64,000 nucleotides of DNA from Comamonas sp. JUb58 (GTDB lineage: Bacteria > Pseudomonadota > Gammaproteobacteria > Burkholderiales > Burkholderiaceae_C): NCBI RefSeq assembly GCF_004364775.1, contig NZ_SOAL01000018.1:59551-123550 (forward strand). The letters run 5' to 3'. Positions 46,863 to 56,700 of the stretch are shown here, piece by piece. Under the pieces are notes generated by a model. The model was given only the letters and a program-made list of their open reading frames with translations, was not told the DNA's origin and did not search any database. Made by a program: the position numbers and the translations under genes. Positions within the stretch are counted from its first letter, which is position 1, and each line of letters opens with the position of its first letter.

Positions 46863-47624
46863 ATGACCTGGTCCGCCCAGCAGTACAGCCAGTTTGAAGC
46901 CGAACGCACCCGCCCCGTGCGTGATCTGGTAGCCGCCATACCGAACACCGAAGTGCAGACCGCCATTGACCTGGGCTGTGGCCCCGGCAACTCCACCGAA
47001 GTGCTGCAGGCGCGCTACCCCGATGCGGCGGTGACGGGACTGGACAATGACGAAGACATGCTGCGCGCTGCACGCGAGCGCCTGCCGCAGACGCCGTTTG
47101 CGCTGGCCGATATTGGCAACTGGCAGGCAGCGCCGGCCGTGGATGTGATTCTGGCCAATGCCAGCCTGCAGTGGCTGCCCGACCATGCCCGTCTCTACCC
47201 ACAGCTGCTGCAGCAACTGCGCGCTGGTGGCAGCCTGGCGGTGCAGACGCCCGATAATCTGCAAGAGCCCGCCCATGTGCTGGCACGCGAGGTGGCCGCG
47301 CAAGGCCCCTGGGCCTCGTGCATCGGCGCGGTGCGCCACCCCGATCGGCATAACCTGGACTGGTACTACGCGCTGCTGCAGCCGCTGTGCAGCCGGGTCG
47401 ATGCCTGGCGCACCACCTATATGCACCCGCTGGCCAACCACGAGGCGGTGGTGGAATGGTTCAAGGGCTCGGCGCTGCGCCCGTTCTTGGCGCAGCTCGA
47501 TGCGCAGGAGAAGACGCAGTACCTGGCCGACTACCTGGCCGCCATCCGCCGGGCCTACCCGGCACTGCCCAGCGGCACGGTGCTGCTGCCCTTCCCCCGG
47601 ATCTTTATTGTGGCCACTCGTTGA
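46863..47624 (+). CDS. tam: Trans-aconitate 2-methyltransferase
   Basis: A 253-residue SAM-dependent methyltransferase that esterifies trans-aconitate, a spontaneous inhibitor of the citric acid cycle. Typical Tam motifs: WSAQQYSQFEAERTRPVRDL, DLGCGPGNST (SAM motif I), GLDNDEDMLRAAR, ANASLQWLPDH and LAVQTPDN. Ribosome-binding site AAGGAGA precedes the ATG. The LysR gene is divergent. Confidence 0.93.
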   Translation: MTWSAQQYSQFEAERTRPVRDLVAAIPNTEVQTAIDLGCGPGNSTEVLQARYPDAAVTGLDNDEDMLRAARERLPQTPFALADIGNWQAAPAVDVILANASLQWLPDHARLYPQLLQQLRAGGSLAVQTPDNLQEPAHVLAREVAAQGPWASCIGAVRHPDRHNLDWYYALLQPLCSRVDAWRTTYMHPLANHEAVVEWFKGSALRPFLAQLDAQEKTQYLADYLAAIRRAYPALPSGTVLLPFPRIFIVATR

Positions 47625-47639
47625 TGTAGGCCTTAGGCA

Positions 47640-48347
47640 TCAAGCCTTGGGCAACTGCGGAGGTGTGACCAGGTCTTCCAGGCTCAAGCCCTTTTCACGC
47701 AGCAGCGATTCGAGCAGGGGCTTGAGCTTGCCCAGGCTCTCGTCCACCGCTTCGCGTACGGTGTCCACCACCACCTGGGTGCTGCGCTCGATCTCGATGT
47801 TCAGGCGGTCGCCGGCGCGCTTGTCGCCAAACACGGTCATGCGCAGGGTCTCGGGGATCAGCCAGACCTCGAACCAGCCTTCCTGGCGGTTGACCTCGGC
47901 AACGGTCAGGCTGGCGCCATTGATGGCGATATAGCCCTTGGCAAACACATAGCGGCGAAACGCCTCGGGCACCGCTACGCGCATCACGTGGTTGTTGTCG
48001 AACTGGCGCACCTGCGCCAAGGTGCCGGTAAAGTCCACATGGCCCGACAGCGGGTGGCCGCCAATCTCGGCGCCATCCTTGGCCGCGCGCTCCACATTCA
48101 CCGGCGATCCCAGCTCCAGCGCGCCCAGGGTGGTGATGTTCAGGCTTTGCTGCATCACATCAAAGCGCGCATGGCTGGGGTCGAGCAGCTCGGTCACCGT
48201 CAGGCATACGCCGTCGTGCGACACGCTGGCCCCTATCGCCAGGTCTTCGCAAAAGCCATCGGGAAAGGCCACGGTAAAGCTCCGCAGCCCCGGTTGGTCG
48301 TCGATCGCGCTGATGCGCGCCACTGCCTGAATAATGCCGGTAAACAC
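47640..48347 (-). CDS. ribE: Riboflavin synthase, alpha subunit
   Basis: Converts two 6,7-dimethyl-8-ribityllumazines to riboflavin. The 235-residue trimer-forming protein begins with the invariant MFTGIIQ, encoded from a GTG at 48347 (AAGGAG about seven bases upstream), and has two lumazine-binding repeats with VSHDGVCLTVTELL and AINGASLTVAEVN. The extra C-terminal helix (about 200-235) is typical in length. The longer ATG-started frame to 48392 is less likely. Other rib genes are not in the window. Confidence 0.95.
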   Translation of the reverse strand: MFTGIIQAVARISAIDDQPGLRSFTVAFPDGFCEDLAIGASVSHDGVCLTVTELLDPSHARFDVMQQSLNITTLGALELGSPVNVERAAKDGAEIGGHPLSGHVDFTGTLAQVRQFDNNHVMRVAVPEAFRRYVFAKGYIAINGASLTVAEVNRQEGWFEVWLIPETLRMTVFGDKRAGDRLNIEIERSTQVVVDTVREAVDESLGKLKPLLESLLREKGLSLEDLVTPPQLPKA

Positions 48348-48393
48348 AGCCCACTCCTTACAGCGCTGGCCCCGTCGTGGCCAGCTGCTCACT

Positions 48394-48446
48394 CAAAAAA
48401 ATAAAACCCGCCCGCCGCCCCTGGATTGGATGGCTCTGAGCGGGCT
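48394..48446 (-). terminator. Probable terminator of pmbA
   Basis: Minus-strand GCCCGC (at 48440-48445) can pair with GCGGGC (48410-48415) over a 24-nt loop, followed by GGTTTTATTTTTTT. The stem is modest but the T-rich tail is strong. Confidence 0.6.
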
Positions 48447-48469
48447 GGACGCTATTCAGCGGCGCGGGA

Positions 48470-49870
48470 TCAGGACCCTGCCACCTTCATGCGGTTGATC
48501 AGGATGCTGCCCAGGGTCTTGGAGCCGGCGTTGTACTCATCGGCACCCACGGCCTCGATGCCCTTGAACATGTCCTTGAGGTTGCCGGCAATGGTGATTT
48601 CTTCGACCGGGAAGGCGATCTGGCCGTTCTCCACCCAGAAACCACTGGCGCCGCGCGAGTAATCGCCGGTGACCGGGTTAACGCCCTGGCCCATCAGCTC
48701 GATCACAAACAGGCCCGTGCCCAGCTTTTGCAGCATGGCGTTGAGGTCGTCCGAAGGGCGGGCCTTGGTCGAGTAGAAATGCAGGTTGTGGGCGCCGCCG
48801 GCATTGCCGGTGGTGCGCATGCTCAGCTTGCGGGCCGAATAGGTGGACAGGAAATAGCCGGCCACCTTGCCGTCCTCGATCACCGAGCGCTTGGCCACGC
48901 GCACACCTTCGTCGTCATAAGGCGCGCTGCCCTTGCCGCCGATGATGAACGGGTCTTCGACCAGCTGGATGTGCTTGGGGAACACCTTTTTGCCCAGCGA
49001 ATGCAGCAAGAAGGAGCTGCGGCGGTAGAGCGCGCCACCGCTGATGGCCTGCACCAGCGAGCCCACCAGGCCGGCGGCCAGCGGGGCGTCGAACAGCACC
49101 GGGCATTCGGTGGTAGGAATCTTGCGGGCGCCCAGGCGCGAGAGTGCGCGCTCGGCCGCGTAGCGGCCTACGACGGCGGGATCAGCCAGGTCGCCGGCAC
49201 GGCGCATGCTGCTGTACCAAGCGTCGCGCTGCATGTCAGCACCCTTGCCGGCAATCGGCGCTACCGACAGGCTGTGGCGCGAGCTGGCATAACCGCCGGC
49301 AAAACCGTTGGTGTGGGCGCTGTAGAAATGGCTTTGCTGGGCCGATACACCGGCGCCTTCGCTGTTGGTGATGCGCTTGTCGGTGGCAAAGGCTGCGGCC
49401 TCGCATTGCAGGGCCAATTGGGCCGCTGCTTCGCTGTCAATGGCCCAAGGATGGAATAGCTCCAGCGCACGGTGCTCGGCTGCTGGCACAATATCGGCTG
49501 CGTCGGGCAGACCTGCGATAGGGTCCTCGGCTGTGAAGCGTGCAATGTCATAGGCCGCCTGCACGGTGCGCTGCACTGCTTCGGCAGAGAAGTCGGACGT
49601 GCTGGCGTTGCCACGGCGTTTGCCCAGGTAGACCGTCACTCCCAGTGATTTGTCCCGGTTGCGCTCCACAGTCTCCAGCTCGCCTTTGCGCACACTCACC
49701 GATAGACCGGAGCCTTCGGAGGCGTCGGCCCCGGCATCGGTCGCACCGAGTTTTTTGGCATGCGAGAGCGCCTGCTCGACAAGATCTTTGAAAAAAGCGC
49801 GGCTGTAGCTGAAGCCGGACTCAGCCTTGGCATCGCCTTGGCTGTTGGAGCTGGATACGGATTTATTCAT
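48470..49870 (-). CDS. pmbA: PmbA/TldE metalloprotease-complex subunit
   Basis: A 466-residue PmbA (TldE) protein, partner of the TldD zinc protease in maturing peptides and degrading the CcdA antitoxin. It has GLSVSVRKGELETVERNRDKSLGVTVYLGKRRG, YASSRHSLSVAPIA, and a C-terminal NPVTGDYSRGASGFWVENGQ that is characteristic. It lacks the HExxxH zinc motif, as expected for the PmbA partner. ATG 49870 gives a polar start MNKSVSSSNSQ; the earlier open frame overlaps the divergent yjgA. Confidence 0.93.
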   Translation of the reverse strand: MNKSVSSSNSQGDAKAESGFSYSRAFFKDLVEQALSHAKKLGATDAGADASEGSGLSVSVRKGELETVERNRDKSLGVTVYLGKRRGNASTSDFSAEAVQRTVQAAYDIARFTAEDPIAGLPDAADIVPAAEHRALELFHPWAIDSEAAAQLALQCEAAAFATDKRITNSEGAGVSAQQSHFYSAHTNGFAGGYASSRHSLSVAPIAGKGADMQRDAWYSSMRRAGDLADPAVVGRYAAERALSRLGARKIPTTECPVLFDAPLAAGLVGSLVQAISGGALYRRSSFLLHSLGKKVFPKHIQLVEDPFIIGGKGSAPYDDEGVRVAKRSVIEDGKVAGYFLSTYSARKLSMRTTGNAGGAHNLHFYSTKARPSDDLNAMLQKLGTGLFVIELMGQGVNPVTGDYSRGASGFWVENGQIAFPVEEITIAGNLKDMFKGIEAVGADEYNAGSKTLGSILINRMKVAGS

Positions 49871-49895
49871 ACTGCCCGCTATGATACTGATAACC

Positions 49896-49931
49896 GCCAT
49901 CGCCCAGGCACTGCGCCGGGCGATGGCCTTT
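49896..49931 (+). promoter_or_regulatory. Hairpin with T-run in the yjgA leader
   Basis: GCCATCGCCC (49896-49905) pairs perfectly with GGGCGATGGC (49918-49927), then CTTTT. A TATGAT -10-like hexamer lies near 49880. The structure is 20 bp before the yjgA ATG, so it is either an attenuator or, read on the minus strand, part of the pmbA leader. Confidence 0.55.
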
Positions 49932-49950
49932 TGAACAAAAGCATTTAACC

Positions 49951-50637
49951 ATGTCACGCAAACCCAAAAAAGGCTATTTCGTTCGCGGCAAGTTCGTGGC
50001 CGAAGGCAGCGAGCTCGATATCGAACTCAAGGCCGAGCTCAAAGGCACGACCGAGTCGAGCAAGTCCGACCTGAAAAAGGAGATGGACGACCTGCAAGAC
50101 CTGGGCAAGGAACTGCTGACCTTGCGCAGCGACCTCTTCAAGCGCCTGGAATTGCCTGAAATCCTGAGCAATGCGCTGGCCGAAGCCAAGCGCATCACCA
50201 ATTTTGAAGGCAAGCGCCGCCAGATGCAGTACATCGGCAAGCTGATGCGCAAGCTCGAAGAAAGCGAAGTTGCGGCCATCAATGCCGCCCTCTCCGAGCA
50301 AAAGGAAGGCTCCAGCCTGGAAAAGGCCCTGCTGCATGCCGCCGAGCAGTGGCGCGACCGCATGATCGTCAGCGACGACGCGGTGGCCCAGTGGATCAAC
50401 GAAGCCCCCGATACCGACATCCAGCAGCTGCGCTCCCTGGTGCGCCAGGCCCGCAAGGACATGCCCAGCGCCCATGAGGCCAATGTGCAGGAATCCACCG
50501 GCCAGGCACCCCGCAAGGGCCGCGCCTACCGCGAGCTGTTCCAGCTGGTGCGCGACCATGTGATGGCCGCCCACAGCGCCAGCCGCAGCAGCACGGGCGC
50601 CGCTGAAGACGGCGACGACGACGATGACCAGGCCTGA
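49951..50637 (+). CDS. darP: Ribosome-associated protein YjgA (DarP)
   Basis: A 228-residue DUF615 protein that aids late 50S assembly. It shows KPKKGYFVRGKFVAEGSELD, the Lys/Glu-rich helical core and EGKRRQMQYIGKLMRK, with an acidic C-terminal tail (DGDDDDDQA). Divergent from pmbA, the conserved arrangement in many Proteobacteria. mog overlaps its end by 14 bp. Confidence 0.93.
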   Translation: MSRKPKKGYFVRGKFVAEGSELDIELKAELKGTTESSKSDLKKEMDDLQDLGKELLTLRSDLFKRLELPEILSNALAEAKRITNFEGKRRQMQYIGKLMRKLEESEVAAINAALSEQKEGSSLEKALLHAAEQWRDRMIVSDDAVAQWINEAPDTDIQQLRSLVRQARKDMPSAHEANVQESTGQAPRKGRAYRELFQLVRDHVMAAHSASRSSTGAAEDGDDDDDQA

Positions 50638-51256
50638 TGACAGCGCAACAGGGCAAGCGATGAGCAGCAGCTACGACAGCGTCAAGATCGGCCTGGTTTC
50701 CATCAGCGACCGCGCCAGCACCGGCGTTTACGAAGACAAGGGCCTGCCTGCCCTGCAGGACTGGCTGGGCCGCGCGTTGCGCAACCCGCTGCAGTACGAG
50801 ACGCGCTTGATTGCCGACGATCAGGCGCTGATCAGCCAGACCCTGGTCGAGCTGGTAGAAGCCGGCTGCGCGCTGGTGCTGACCACCGGCGGCACGGGCC
50901 CTGCGCCGCGCGATGTGACGCCCGAAGCGACCCTGGCTATCGCTGACAAGGTCATGCCCGGCTTTGGCGAGCAAATGCGCCAGATCAGCCTGCAGTTTGT
51001 ACCCACCGCGATTCTGTCGCGCCAGGTGGCCGTCATCCGGGGCAACAGCCTGGTCATCAACCTGCCCGGCCAGCCCAAGGCGATTGCCCAGACCCTGGAA
51101 GGCCTGAAGGACGCCGAAGGCAAGCAGCAGGTGCCAGGCATCTTTGCCGCGGTACCCTACTGCGTGGATCTGATCGGCGGCCCCTATCTGCAGACCGATG
51201 AAGCCGTTTGCAAGGCATTTCGCCCCAAGGGCGCCGAACGCCCCAGCGCAGGCTAA
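50624..51256 (+). CDS. mog: Molybdopterin adenylyltransferase
   Basis: Activates molybdopterin by adenylation before molybdenum insertion. The product has KIGLVSISDRASTGVYEDKG, LVLTTGGTGPAPRDVTPEAT (the substrate-binding TTGGTG loop), and RGNSLVINLPGQPKAI. 210 residues from ATG 50624, which overlaps darP; ATG 50660 (198 residues) is an alternative with AAGCG upstream. A hairpin terminator follows. Confidence 0.93.
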   Translation: MTRPDDSATGQAMSSSYDSVKIGLVSISDRASTGVYEDKGLPALQDWLGRALRNPLQYETRLIADDQALISQTLVELVEAGCALVLTTGGTGPAPRDVTPEATLAIADKVMPGFGEQMRQISLQFVPTAILSRQVAVIRGNSLVINLPGQPKAIAQTLEGLKDAEGKQQVPGIFAAVPYCVDLIGGPYLQTDEAVCKAFRPKGAERPSAG

Positions 51257-51282
51257 GCGTTCCACACCGCCGATACCCGCCC

Positions 51283-51318
51283 AGAGCGCGAAATGTGTAC
51301 ACAGTTTCGCGCTCTTTG
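51283..51318 (+). terminator. Terminator of mog
   Basis: A perfect 11-bp stem AGAGCGCGAAA / TTTCGCGCTCT with an 11-nt loop and a short T-run (TTT). Confidence 0.75.
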
Positions 51319-51554
51319 CATTCCAGGCCACGAATGTCCCGGGGCTTTTTGGCGGCGGCAGCCGCTGGCACAGGCAGCGGCATTTTTTGGTTAAATGCCT
51401 GATTGCCGCCTTGCCTCTGCCACCATCGTGAGGGGCGGTGGTTCTTCATTTCGGCGCCCTAGCCCCCAACCGCTTCTTCCTCCATCCAAGCCATTGGCCC
51501 GCAGGGCCAAGCAGCGCTTGGTGATCGCGGCCCGGGCAGCGCGCCCAGCGCCCC

Positions 51555-52763
51555 ATGCAAAAGTCACCCGTTACGCTCACCCTGCTGTTTGCCCTGTGCA
51601 CCATGATTGGTCCGCTGGGCATCGATACCTACCTGCCCTCTTTCCATGCCATCGGGCAGGAGTTTGGCGCCTCGCCCATTGCGGTCCAGCAAACCCTGAG
51701 CGTCTACGTGTTTGCGATGGCCAGCACCATGCTGTTCTACGGCACGCTCAGCGACACCTTTGGCCGCCGCCGGGTGCTGATGGTCTCGGCCATCGGCTAC
51801 TGCATCACCTCGCTGGCAGCGGCCTTTGCCGGCTCGATTGAATCGTTGGTGCTGATGCGCCTGGTGCAGGGCCTGTGCGCCGGCTCGGGCATGGTCATCG
51901 TGCGCGCCATGGTGCAAGACCAGCACCAAGGTGCCGAGGCGCAGCGCATGATGGCGCTGGTGATGATGGTGTTTGGCCTGGCCCCTGCGCTGGCGCCCGT
52001 GCTGGGTGGCTGGCTGCAAAGCCATGGTGGCTGGCGCTACAGCTTCTATTTCCTGTCGGGCTTTGGCGCCTTGCTGGCACTGCTGATCTGGCGCCAGCTG
52101 CCCGAAACCCTGCCGCCCGAGCGCCGCACGCCGCTGAAGCTGCGCATCATTGCCGGCAACTACCTGCAGGCGCTGCGCAACCGCAAGTTCCGCACCATGC
52201 TCATCGGCCTGGCGCTGATGGCCGGCGCCAACTCGATCTACATCAGCTCGGCCGCCGAGTTTGTGATGACCATCCTCGGCATGGACGAAACCGCGCTGGG
52301 CTGGCTGTTCATTCCGCTGATCGCCGGCACCATGCTGGGCTCGGCCATCTCCAGCGTGTTTGCCCGGCGCATTCCGCCCGCCGTGCAAAAGCGCATCGGC
52401 TACACCTGCCTGCTGGTCGCCTGCGCCTGCAACCTGCTCTACAACAGCCTCACCCAGCAACCCACCGTCCCCTGGGCCGTGCTGCCGATCACGCTCTACA
52501 CCTTTGGCATCTCGCAGCTGATGCCCATCCTGACCCTGGAAGCCATGGGCCAGTTCCCCCAGATGCGCGGCCTGGCCTCCTCCTTGCAGGGCTTTAGCCA
52601 GATGATGGTCTTCACCATCATCTCCGGCCTCGTTGCACCGCAGCTCTTCCACAGCGGGCTGCTGCTGGCGCTGGGCCTGGCCGTGACGGTGCTGCTGGGG
52701 ATGGCGGTGTTTGCCTGGGCATCGCGCATGCCGGATGCGCGGGGGGTTGGGCAGGTTGCTTGA
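51555..52763 (+). CDS. Bcr/CflA-family multidrug MFS exporter
   Basis: A 402-residue twelve-helix drug/proton antiporter. It begins MIGPLGIDTYLPSFHAI, the DHA1 Bcr/CflA signature, with the MFS loop GTLSDTFGRRRVLM and the motif C-like GLAPALAPVLGGWL in the fifth helix. Substrate not predictable (Bcr-type pumps handle bicyclomycin, chloramphenicol and similar). The gene stands alone after mog, with no good ribosome-binding site visible. Confidence 0.93.
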   Translation: MQKSPVTLTLLFALCTMIGPLGIDTYLPSFHAIGQEFGASPIAVQQTLSVYVFAMASTMLFYGTLSDTFGRRRVLMVSAIGYCITSLAAAFAGSIESLVLMRLVQGLCAGSGMVIVRAMVQDQHQGAEAQRMMALVMMVFGLAPALAPVLGGWLQSHGGWRYSFYFLSGFGALLALLIWRQLPETLPPERRTPLKLRIIAGNYLQALRNRKFRTMLIGLALMAGANSIYISSAAEFVMTILGMDETALGWLFIPLIAGTMLGSAISSVFARRIPPAVQKRIGYTCLLVACACNLLYNSLTQQPTVPWAVLPITLYTFGISQLMPILTLEAMGQFPQMRGLASSLQGFSQMMVFTIISGLVAPQLFHSGLLLALGLAVTVLLGMAVFAWASRMPDARGVGQVA

Positions 52764-52869
52764 TGACGCCGTGCGCCCCGCCTCTTACAACTGACGTTTT
52801 GATCAGCTGAGTGTCAAGCAGAGATAACCAAGTTCCGCCTTTTAAGAGGAGCGGAAGGATAAACTGAAT

Positions 52870-53280
52870 TCAGTCTTCTGTAGGCCAAAACATCCGCTTC
52901 ACATCTCTGTGAAGGAATGGCAGCATCAGCGCAAGCGCATGCATATAGCTAGCCAAAAAATCTAATGCCCTCGAAACACCTGACTGCGCCCATGGTGCTC
53001 CATCCGCAACCAGAAATAGAAGAATGAGTATTGCAAATATGATATTGAATTTTGGCGCCCAACGTCTAAACCTAAGGGTTCCATACAAGCCAGCTACAAA
53101 CATAGGCAGCAATACTATTGAAGCAATCAGCATTAAGACATGATCGGCATCTAAATCCCTCATATATAACTGCATATACAGCTCTCGGGGAATCAATCCA
53201 AAAACGATATCTACTAATCCCGCGACAATGGCGACAGCAATCCCACTCAGGACCAACATGCGGTATTGGTTTTTAGTCAT
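52870..53280 (-). CDS. Small four-helix membrane protein of unknown function
   Basis: A 136-residue inner-membrane protein with four hydrophobic segments (about 8-28 LVLSGIAVAIVAGLVDIVFG, 47-67, 73-93 and 103-121). It begins at ATG 53280 with an excellent ribosome-binding site (AAGGAGGTGGA). Codon use and base content are much richer in AT than in neighbours, hinting at acquisition from outside. No family recognised. Confidence 0.72.
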   Translation of the reverse strand: MTKNQYRMLVLSGIAVAIVAGLVDIVFGLIPRELYMQLYMRDLDADHVLMLIASIVLLPMFVAGLYGTLRFRRWAPKFNIIFAILILLFLVADGAPWAQSGVSRALDFLASYMHALALMLPFLHRDVKRMFWPTED

Positions 53281-53660
53281 TCCACCTCCTTTGCAAACTC
53301 TAAATCGTAGCAAATCGCGGGCGGAATAGCACTTTATTCCTGCGAAATGATGCGGAGTGTCTTAATCTCCCTACAGCGGAAGACATACTTGGGCTTCACA
53401 GAAGAGGAATTTCAATATTCATTCGTAGCATTTATATCTTATGCTCCTTGATAAATGACCATAAGCGCATGTTCCAGAGCGTCCGTTTGGCAACCTATAA
53501 AAATGCAAATTAGATTTCCGAATTTCTCCAAACAACTTAGATACACCAAACCAACCACTAATGAGCGTGGTTTCTAATGTTGTACCGCCAGGTAGTTAAT
53601 ACAGCATAACGACCTAAGCCCATCAAGCTTAAAACCGCTGAATAACGTGACTGTTTTAAA
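53281..53660. other. AT-rich non-coding region
   Basis: About 380 bp between the four-helix membrane protein and the terminator of the phosphodiesterase gene. AT-rich like that protein; no frame of interest, no repeat and no tRNA recognised. Confidence 0.4.
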
Positions 53661-53695
53661 AAACCGCCAGGGCACCCCAAAGCACCGCTGGCGGT
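53660..53695 (-). terminator. Terminator of the IPTL-anchored phosphodiesterase gene
   Basis: Minus-strand stem ACCGCCAG / CTGGCGGT with an 18-nt loop and six T residues afterwards. Confidence 0.85.
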
Positions 53696-53719
53696 CAACT
53701 ACCCATCAAACACTAACGA

Positions 53720-56700
53720 TCAAACCAGCACCTTGCGCTTGCGGCGCCAGGCCAGCAGGCCCATGCCGCCCGACAGCACCGCGAGTGCTGCATGGCCCAA
53801 GGTCGGCACGGGGGTGGCGGTAGCGCCAGGGGTGCCAGGTGTGCCGGGGTCATCGGCCAGCACGGCCACGCCACCCGGGTCACGGATGACGCCATTGGCC
53901 TGCAGATCATCGTCGCCGGTCTGGCCGTCGGTCAGGGTCAGGATGAGCTTGTTGCCGCTGATGCTGGCGTTGGGGTAGACATACCAGTGGTCCTGGTTGT
54001 TGTCGGCGGTCTTGCCGTACTTGTAGTACTTGGCGTTGGCGGGCAAGGCCTGCGGATAGGTCATCTCCACCGTGGCGCTCTGGCCTGGCTGGCCACCGGT
54101 CAGCTGCAGGCTGACGACGCCAAAGGGAAAGCTCACGCCATTGGGCGCTGCCGCTGCAGGGCTCACGGCCACCGCTTGCGCGGCATCGAAGGCCCAGAGA
54201 CCGGTACCGCCGCCGCGCACGGTGGCTTGCATCTCGCCGTCCTTGCCGACAGGCGCCAAGGATGCGCTGGCGGGCTTGGCTTCAAAGTCAAAACGCACTT
54301 GGCATTGCGTGGAGATGGTGCCGGTGGTGTAGGCCGTTTTATCGGCATTCCACTGGCCAGCAGGGCAGCTGCTGTCTGCTGCCAGGCCCACCAGCTGGTA
54401 GCCCGGTTGCGGCACCACAGCACAGGTGCTGGTCTGGCCAGGCACTGCGCTGCTGCAGCTCACATTACCGGCTGCGGGCGCATTGGGTGTGCCCACCACG
54501 CGATCGCTGCCATCGCCCACGACCAGGGTCACCGGTTGGCCCATGATCACATAGCTGTAGGTGGCATCCATCTGGTGGCGGTAGCCGGGCATGACGATGG
54601 CCGTGCCCGCGCTGCTGAAGCTGAAGCCTCCTTTGCCATCGGGCGCGGCCGTAGCGGTGCCACCCAGGTAGACCAGCTCGGTGGCAACGGCATCGCTTTG
54701 CGCGCGGAGTTGGGTGGTCAGGGTCACACCCAGGCTCAGCGGTTCGTTCAAGGCCAGCGCAGCCGCTTGCGGCTTGGCTGCGATCTCGACCGGGAAGTTG
54801 CTGGCCAGGTAGGCATCGTTGGTGGTGATGCCGTTGGTGCCCCAGCTGTAGTACTTGTAGAAGGTGGCTGGGTCGTTCACCGTCCAGGGCCAGAAGGTCA
54901 CGCCACGGTGCTTGGCCGCTTCCATCGTGCTTTGGCGAATAGCTGTGTAGCTGGGGTTGAAGGTGGAGGAGTTGGCCTGGGTGGCCTCCAGCACATTGCG
55001 CACGCTGGCCAGCACATCGGTGCTGTCGGCAATGCTGTTGAGGAAGCCGCCAGTCAGCTCGGGCATCTGCTCGCCGCTGCGCTTGAGCTGGTCGGCAATG
55101 AAGGAGATCGCGACCGACTGGTCCGCCACACCTTCTTCGGCCATTTCCTTCTTGAGCTGGGCAATGATGCGCGGGTTGCTGCTCTTGAGCTCGATCACAT
55201 GGGTGATGGGCTGCTCCTTGAACGCCTGGAAGTACTCACGCATCGTGGGCACTTTGTAGCCCTTGGTCTTGGTGGCCAAGGCCTTGACCTGTTCCAGACT
55301 CATATCTTCCACATTGCCCGTGCCATTGGTGGTGCGGTTGACCGTGTCGTCATGCATGATGACCAGATGGCCGTCGGTGGTGATGTAGATATCGTTTTCG
55401 ACCGCATCGGCGCCTGCAGTCACTGCCGCCTTGGCGCTTTCCAGCGTGTTCTCGTCCTCGCGGCTGGGCATGCCACGGTGGCCAATCACCAGCGGCTTGC
55501 GCAGCAGGGTGTTGGCGGGCAGCTTGCGCAGTACCTCGGCATAGGCGGCGCTGTTGGCCGAGACCACGCCGTTGACACCGCTGACCAGCACCTTGGCTGC
55601 TTGCTCGGGGGTAGCGGCCTCGACATTGCTCCACACCGTGATCAGCAGCCGCTGCAGATGGGCGACAAAGGCGCGGTCGGTCAGGCTCTCGGGCAGGATG
55701 GCGATCTTGGCACCCGCCCGGTTGGTGTCCCCGACGATGGTCAGCAGATCGGCCTTGGAGGTGCTCAGATTGCGCGCGCTGAAATCCACCGCCGTGCGCA
55801 GCTTGGGCAGCGCCACACGGGCCTGCTTGAGCAGCGCCACATTGCTGGACAGCAAGGTCAGATCGGCGAGATTGTGGACCTGGTCGGAGAAGGTCACCAG
55901 CGCGTTCAAGGTGGCTTCGTCCTGGATGCGCAGCAGCGGAATGGTATTGCGGTTGGGCTGGGCAAAGTAAGCGGCGAGCGTGCCCTCCGTGCTGCCTTTG
56001 GCGTCCAGCAGATTGAGGCTGCTGTCCAGCGTCCACAGCGCATTGCTGGCGCCGGTGCCCGCCAGCGATTGCAGGTCTTCTGCCGCCTGCACCAGTGTGG
56101 GCGCCATCGCGGCCGGGCTGCCGCTGTCCTGCACCACCACCGGCATATCGAACTCGGGCAACGGCGTGAGCTGCTCGGTCACCTTGATGCTTTTGACGCG
56201 CATGACCAGGCCGGCGGTCTGCATACCGATACCGCCCTTTGCCATGTCGGAAGACAGCAGCGTGTCTTGCTGCAAATCACCGTTCAGGTACTGGCGCACG
56301 CGGTTGCCATGGACCACCACGCTAGCGCTGTAGGTCTTACTGGGACTGATGACTTCAGTGAAGGCCTTCTTCGCGAGCACCGACCAGCCACCCTTGCGCA
56401 GCGCGAACTCGGTGCCATTGGGTTCGGTGGCAACTTGGCGGATCGCGAACTGGTAGTAAGGCTCGTGTGCTGGGGCCGTCTGGGATGAAGAGGTGCGGTA
56501 CATCACGCTGCCCCAGCGACTCGTATTCTTTGCATCCTCCAGGCCGAACTCCACATCCACCCGGTAATTGGAGAGCTTCTCCAACTCCACGGGCAGGAGG
56601 ACTGCCGTCATCTCGTTGTTGTTAATGCGGCCATCGATCAGCAGGTTGCCGGTGCTGGCATCGATGTAGGCCGTTCCCTTGTTCGAGGTCGGCTTGCGCC

